Shown piece by piece: positions 61,231-64,000 of a stretch of DNA of 64,000 nt. This DNA is from Qipengyuania gaetbuli (GTDB lineage: Bacteria > Pseudomonadota > Alphaproteobacteria > Sphingomonadales > Sphingomonadaceae): positions 744,001-808,000 of the forward strand of contig NZ_JAIVLR010000001.1 in assembly GCF_020524765.1 (NCBI RefSeq). Direction: 5' to 3'. Position 1 is the stretch's first letter. Every line of letters begins with the position of its first letter. Position numbers and translations under genes: made by a program. The notes under the pieces are model-generated. The model did not search any database. It was not told where the DNA came from and saw nothing but the letters and a program-made list of their open reading frames with translations.

Positions 61231-62492
61231 GCGTCGTCTTCCATCTTGTCCCCGAACAGCGTGCCGCGTTCGGAAAACAGCACGAAGGCAAGGCTAAGCA
61301 CCGCCGTCACCAGCAGCGCCAGCGCCAGCGGACGCGCGGTCCCGTCATAGGCAAAGCCGACGAAGGCACCGAGCAGCGCCCCGCTGGTCATGCGCAGGAA
61401 GCCCTGCGCGCTCGAGGCCGCGCCCGCGATGTGGCGGAACGGCTGCAAGGCGATCGAGCCGAAATTGGCACCGATGAAGCCCAGCAGGCTCATGTTCGCC
61501 GCCATCAGCGGGACGAAGGTCCACAGCGTCTCGTCGGGCTGGTTGGCGAAATAGAGCTGGACCGCGGCAATCGCGATGAAGGCGAACAGCGCGGCATGGC
61601 TCACCTTGCGCGCGCCGAAGCGCTCGACGATGCGGCTGTTCGACCAGTTGGCGAGCGCCATGCAGCCTGCGCAGATCGCGAAGATCAGCGGGAAGCGGTC
61701 GCCCGCGCCGAAGGCCTCGCCGATCAGCTGCTGGCTCGAATTGATGAAGCCGAACAATCCGCCGAAGACCAGCGCGCTGCCGAGCGTGTAGCCGATGGTC
61801 TCGCGCAGGGTCAGTGCGGCCTTCATGTTGCGCGCGATCACCGGGATGCGGATTTCCTGCCGGTCTTCCTCGTGCAGAGTTTCTGGCAGGCGGAAATAGA
61901 CCCAAGCGCTCATCGCCACGCCTGCCACGGCCATGGATACGAAGATCCAGCGCCAGTCGCCCATCAGCACCAGCACGCCCTGCCCGACACTGGGCGCGAC
62001 GGCGGGCACGAGCAGGAAGATCACGAAGATCAGGCTCATCATGCGCGCCATCCGGTCACCGCCCACGCGGTCGCGGATGATGGCCGGCGGCAGGGCAATG
62101 ATGCCCGCCGCAAAGAAACCTTGGGCCGCACGCAGCGCCACCAGCCCGTCGAAACTGGTCACCAGCGCGCAGGCGATCGACAGCACGATGTAGAGGAACA
62201 GCGCGACGAACAGCACGGGCCGTCGGCCGTACCGGTCGGCAAATGCCCCCGGCACCAGCGTGCCGATGCCAGCGGCGAGCAGGTAAGCGCCGACCACGAA
62301 CTGGCGGCGATTGCCCTCCGCACCCAGGTCCCCGGCCAGCACGTCGAGCGCGGGCAGGATTGCGTCGATGCCGAAAGCATTCAGCGCCATCAGCAGCGCC
62401 ATCATCCAGATGAGTTCGCGCTCGCCTATCGGCGCACGCCTTGCGGCGGCGGCCGGGGGTCGTTCCCCGCTGGCAAGCTGGTCGTTTCGCAT
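61227..62492 (-). CDS. Bcr/CflA-family MFS multidrug efflux transporter
   Basis: A 421-residue transporter with twelve predicted helices. ALNAFGIDAILPALDVLAGDLGA in helix 1 with its aspartate, the MFS loop PGAFADRYGRRPVLFVAL near residue 65 and ALRAAQGFFAAGIIALPPAIIRD near residue 110 mark the DHA1/Bcr-CflA group. It would export drugs or metabolites using protons. The start at ATG 62492 is the likely one; 14 more codons upstream are open but lack a ribosome-binding site. It is divergent from dinB with 65 bases between starts. Confidence 0.87.
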   Translation of the reverse strand: MRNDQLASGERPPAAAARRAPIGERELIWMMALLMALNAFGIDAILPALDVLAGDLGAEGNRRQFVVGAYLLAAGIGTLVPGAFADRYGRRPVLFVALFLYIVLSIACALVTSFDGLVALRAAQGFFAAGIIALPPAIIRDRVGGDRMARMMSLIFVIFLLVPAVAPSVGQGVLVLMGDWRWIFVSMAVAGVAMSAWVYFRLPETLHEEDRQEIRIPVIARNMKAALTLRETIGYTLGSALVFGGLFGFINSSQQLIGEAFGAGDRFPLIFAICAGCMALANWSNSRIVERFGARKVSHAALFAFIAIAAVQLYFANQPDETLWTFVPLMAANMSLLGFIGANFGSIALQPFRHIAGAASSAQGFLRMTSGALLGAFVGFAYDGTARPLALALLVTAVLSLAFVLFSERGTLFGDKMEDDA

Positions 62493-62557
62493 TTGCACAA
62501 AATGGCGGGTGGCGCACAAGGTTCCGCTTTGCAACCCGTGTCGCTATCTGATGTTGC

Positions 62558-63673
62558 ATGAGCGACACGGAAGGCAGCGATGAGGAGGAGGCCGACGGCC
62601 TCAGGAAAATCATCCATGTCGACATGGATGCCTTCTTCGCCAGCGTCGAACAGCGCGACAATCCGGAACTGCGCGGCAAGCCCGTGGCGGTCGGCGGGTC
62701 GAGCGGGCGCGGCGTGGTCGCCGCCGCCAGTTACGAAGCGCGCAAATTCGGCGTGCGGAGCGCGATGCCCTCGGTCACGGCCAAGCGCCTGTGCCCCGAC
62801 CTCATCTTCTGCAAATCGCGCTTCGACGTCTATAGCGAGGTCAGCCAGCAGATCCGCGCGATCTTCCGCCACCATACCGATCTTGTCGAACCGCTGAGCC
62901 TCGACGAAGCCTATCTCGACGTGACGGAGGACAAGCTGGGCATCGGCAGCGCGACCCGCATTGCCGAACTGATCCGGCAGGAAATCCGCGCCAAGACGAA
63001 GCTGACCGCGAGCGCGGGCGTGTCCTACAACAAGTTTCTCGCCAAGCTCGCCAGCGACCAGAACAAGCCCGACGGCCTGTGCGTGATTCGTCCCGGCGAA
63101 GGCGCGGCCTTCGTCCAGTCGCTGCCCGTCCGGCGCTTCCACGGTGTGGGCCCCAAGGGCGCGGAGAAGATGGATCGGCTGGGCATCGAGACCGGTGCCG
63201 ACCTTGCCGCCAAGGACATCGAGTGGCTGCGCGCCCATTTCGGCAGCTTCGCAGATTACCTCTTCCGTGCGGCGCGGGGTATCGACCTCAGGCCCGTCCG
63301 CTCCAGCCGTATCCGCAAGTCGGTCGGAGGCGAGCGCACCTTCAGCCGCGACCTGTCATCGGGCAGCGAATTGCGCGAGACGATGGAGGACATCATCGAC
63401 ATCGTCTGGGGCTATATCGAACGGGCAGAAGCGAAGGGGCGCACGGTCACGCTGAAGATGAAGTACACCGACTTCCAGATTTTCAGCCGCACAAAGACGG
63501 TCGACAGGCCGATCGAGAGCAAGGAAGAATTCGCCGCCATCGGCCGCGCATTGCTGGAAGAAGTCCTGCCGCTGCCCATGCCGATCCGGCTGATGGGCCT
63601 GACCTTGTCAAAACTGCAGCGCGACGGCGAGGACGAGCCGTCCCGCCCCGACGCGCAGCTCAGCCTGCTCTAG
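62558..63673 (+). CDS. dinB: DNA polymerase IV (DinB)
   Basis: A 371-residue Y-family translesion polymerase. After an acidic N-terminal tail (MSDTEGSDEEEADG), the palm begins IIHVDMDAFFASVEQRDNPELRGKPVAVGG with metal-binding aspartates. EPLSLDEAYLDVT near residue 112 holds the other catalytic acids; SAGVSYNKFLAKLASDQNKPDGL and FHGVGPKGAEKM follow; the little-finger domain ends in QLSLL, a beta-clamp-binding motif. The role is error-prone bypass of DNA lesions. The stop shares CTAG with the convergent NUDIX gene. Confidence 0.95.
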   Translation: MSDTEGSDEEEADGLRKIIHVDMDAFFASVEQRDNPELRGKPVAVGGSSGRGVVAAASYEARKFGVRSAMPSVTAKRLCPDLIFCKSRFDVYSEVSQQIRAIFRHHTDLVEPLSLDEAYLDVTEDKLGIGSATRIAELIRQEIRAKTKLTASAGVSYNKFLAKLASDQNKPDGLCVIRPGEGAAFVQSLPVRRFHGVGPKGAEKMDRLGIETGADLAAKDIEWLRAHFGSFADYLFRAARGIDLRPVRSSRIRKSVGGERTFSRDLSSGSELRETMEDIIDIVWGYIERAEAKGRTVTLKMKYTDFQIFSRTKTVDRPIESKEEFAAIGRALLEEVLPLPMPIRLMGLTLSKLQRDGEDEPSRPDAQLSLL

Positions 63674-64000
63674 CCTGCGCGCTGGCGCCACAGCTCCAGC
63701 CGCGCGCGCGTGCGCGGGCTGAGCGGTTCGGGCAGCGAATGCGTGGGAAAGAAGCGCGCTTCGACGATTTCGCGCCCGTCGGCCTTTGGGACGTCGTTCA
63801 CCACGCCCGAGAAGATATGCGCCGTGTGCGCTGCGCCCGAAAGTGTTTCGTTGATCGTGCCGATCTGCTTGAGCGCGCTGATCTCGCAGCCGACTTCCTC
63901 GCGCAATTCGCGCCGGGCGGCGTCTTCGGGCCTCTCGCCCCGGTCGATGCCGCCGCCGACAAAGTACCAGAAATCGGGACCGTAGCTGTGTCGCACCAGC
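63670..64000 (-). CDS. NUDIX hydrolase (5' end outside window)
   Basis: At least 110 residues of a NUDIX protein; the frame is open through the window edge, and LVRHSYGPDFWYFVGGGID is typical of an internal position, so the true start lies beyond 64000. The complete NUDIX box is present in GGIDRGERPEDAARRELREE followed by VG (G-x5-E-x7-REUxEExGU). Such enzymes hydrolyse nucleoside diphosphates linked to other groups. Substrate unknown. Confidence 0.87.
   Translation of the reverse strand, partial: LVRHSYGPDFWYFVGGGIDRGERPEDAARRELREEVGCEISALKQIGTINETLSGAAHTAHIFSGVVNDVPKADGREIVEARFFPTHSLPEPLSPRTRARLELWRQRAG

Noticed and set aside
1..64000. CRISPR arrays, insertion sequences, prophage or integrase genes
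   Set aside because: No repeat-spacer pattern, transposase, terminal inverted repeats or phage proteins were seen; the region reads as ordinary chromosome.

Overview
The window is a dense, high-GC bacterial chromosome segment with short intergenic gaps and frequent ATGA or TGATG overlaps inside operons. Gene content (a crtY-crtI-crtB carotenoid operon, many TonB/outer-membrane and secreted hydrolase genes, a compact che cluster, DUF2585, CinA) points to an alphaproteobacterium of the Sphingomonadales, most like the Erythrobacteraceae. This placement is inferred from protein character, not from a database search. I saw no insertion sequence, prophage, CRISPR array, tRNA or rRNA.

Layout. 1-7.5 kb: tail of a DUF2254 membrane protein, an EamA transporter, an Old Yellow Enzyme, a CitE/HpcH-like protein, a lipoprotein coupled to lipB, membrane and methyltransferase genes, and an MFS transporter. 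7.5-11.8 kb: an ArsC-like reductase, a TonB-dependent siderophore receptor behind a Fur-box-like palindrome, an orphan [2Fe-2S] subunit, and a class II aldolase coupled to a zinc-ribbon protein. 11.9-21.6 kb: a MATE transporter, then the signalling block cheA-cheW-cheY-cheB-cheR, a GGDEF/EAL protein and a chemoreceptor. 21.7-26.1 kb: a giant TolB/amidohydrolase protein and a LacI regulator. 26.2-30.3 kb: a PilZ gene, a Wzx-like flippase, a Wzy-like polymerase and a putative glycosyltransferase. 30.4-35.7 kb: a Baeyer-Villiger-type monooxygenase, CinA and a DUF2339 giant membrane protein. 35.7-39.7 kb: rplA, rplK, nusG and secE on the minus strand, with pspA and a CPBP protease inserted in opposite orientation between rplK and nusG. 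39.9-51.2 kb: an AGCS amino-acid symporter, GT87, two DUF885 hydrolases, an MBL-fold protein, an amidohydrolase and an S9 peptidase, together suggesting peptide scavenging. 51.2-64 kb: DUF2585, a MipA-like outer-membrane protein, the carotenoid operon crtY-crtI-LOG-crtB, a biotin-dependent acyl-CoA carboxylase pair, a Bcr/CflA transporter, dinB and the edge of a NUDIX gene.

I did not find a convincing wholly new system. The most useful leads are: a PilZ gene whose conserved c-di-GMP-binding N-terminus has no canonical start codon, beside a flippase/polymerase pair; crtB with a conserved N-terminal helix upstream of its only canonical start; a CheA with a second CheW-like module and a receiver-like tail; a TolB/amidohydrolase with substituted metal-ligand motifs; the split secE-nusG/rplK-rplA cluster; and several RNA hairpins that overlap ribosome-binding sites.
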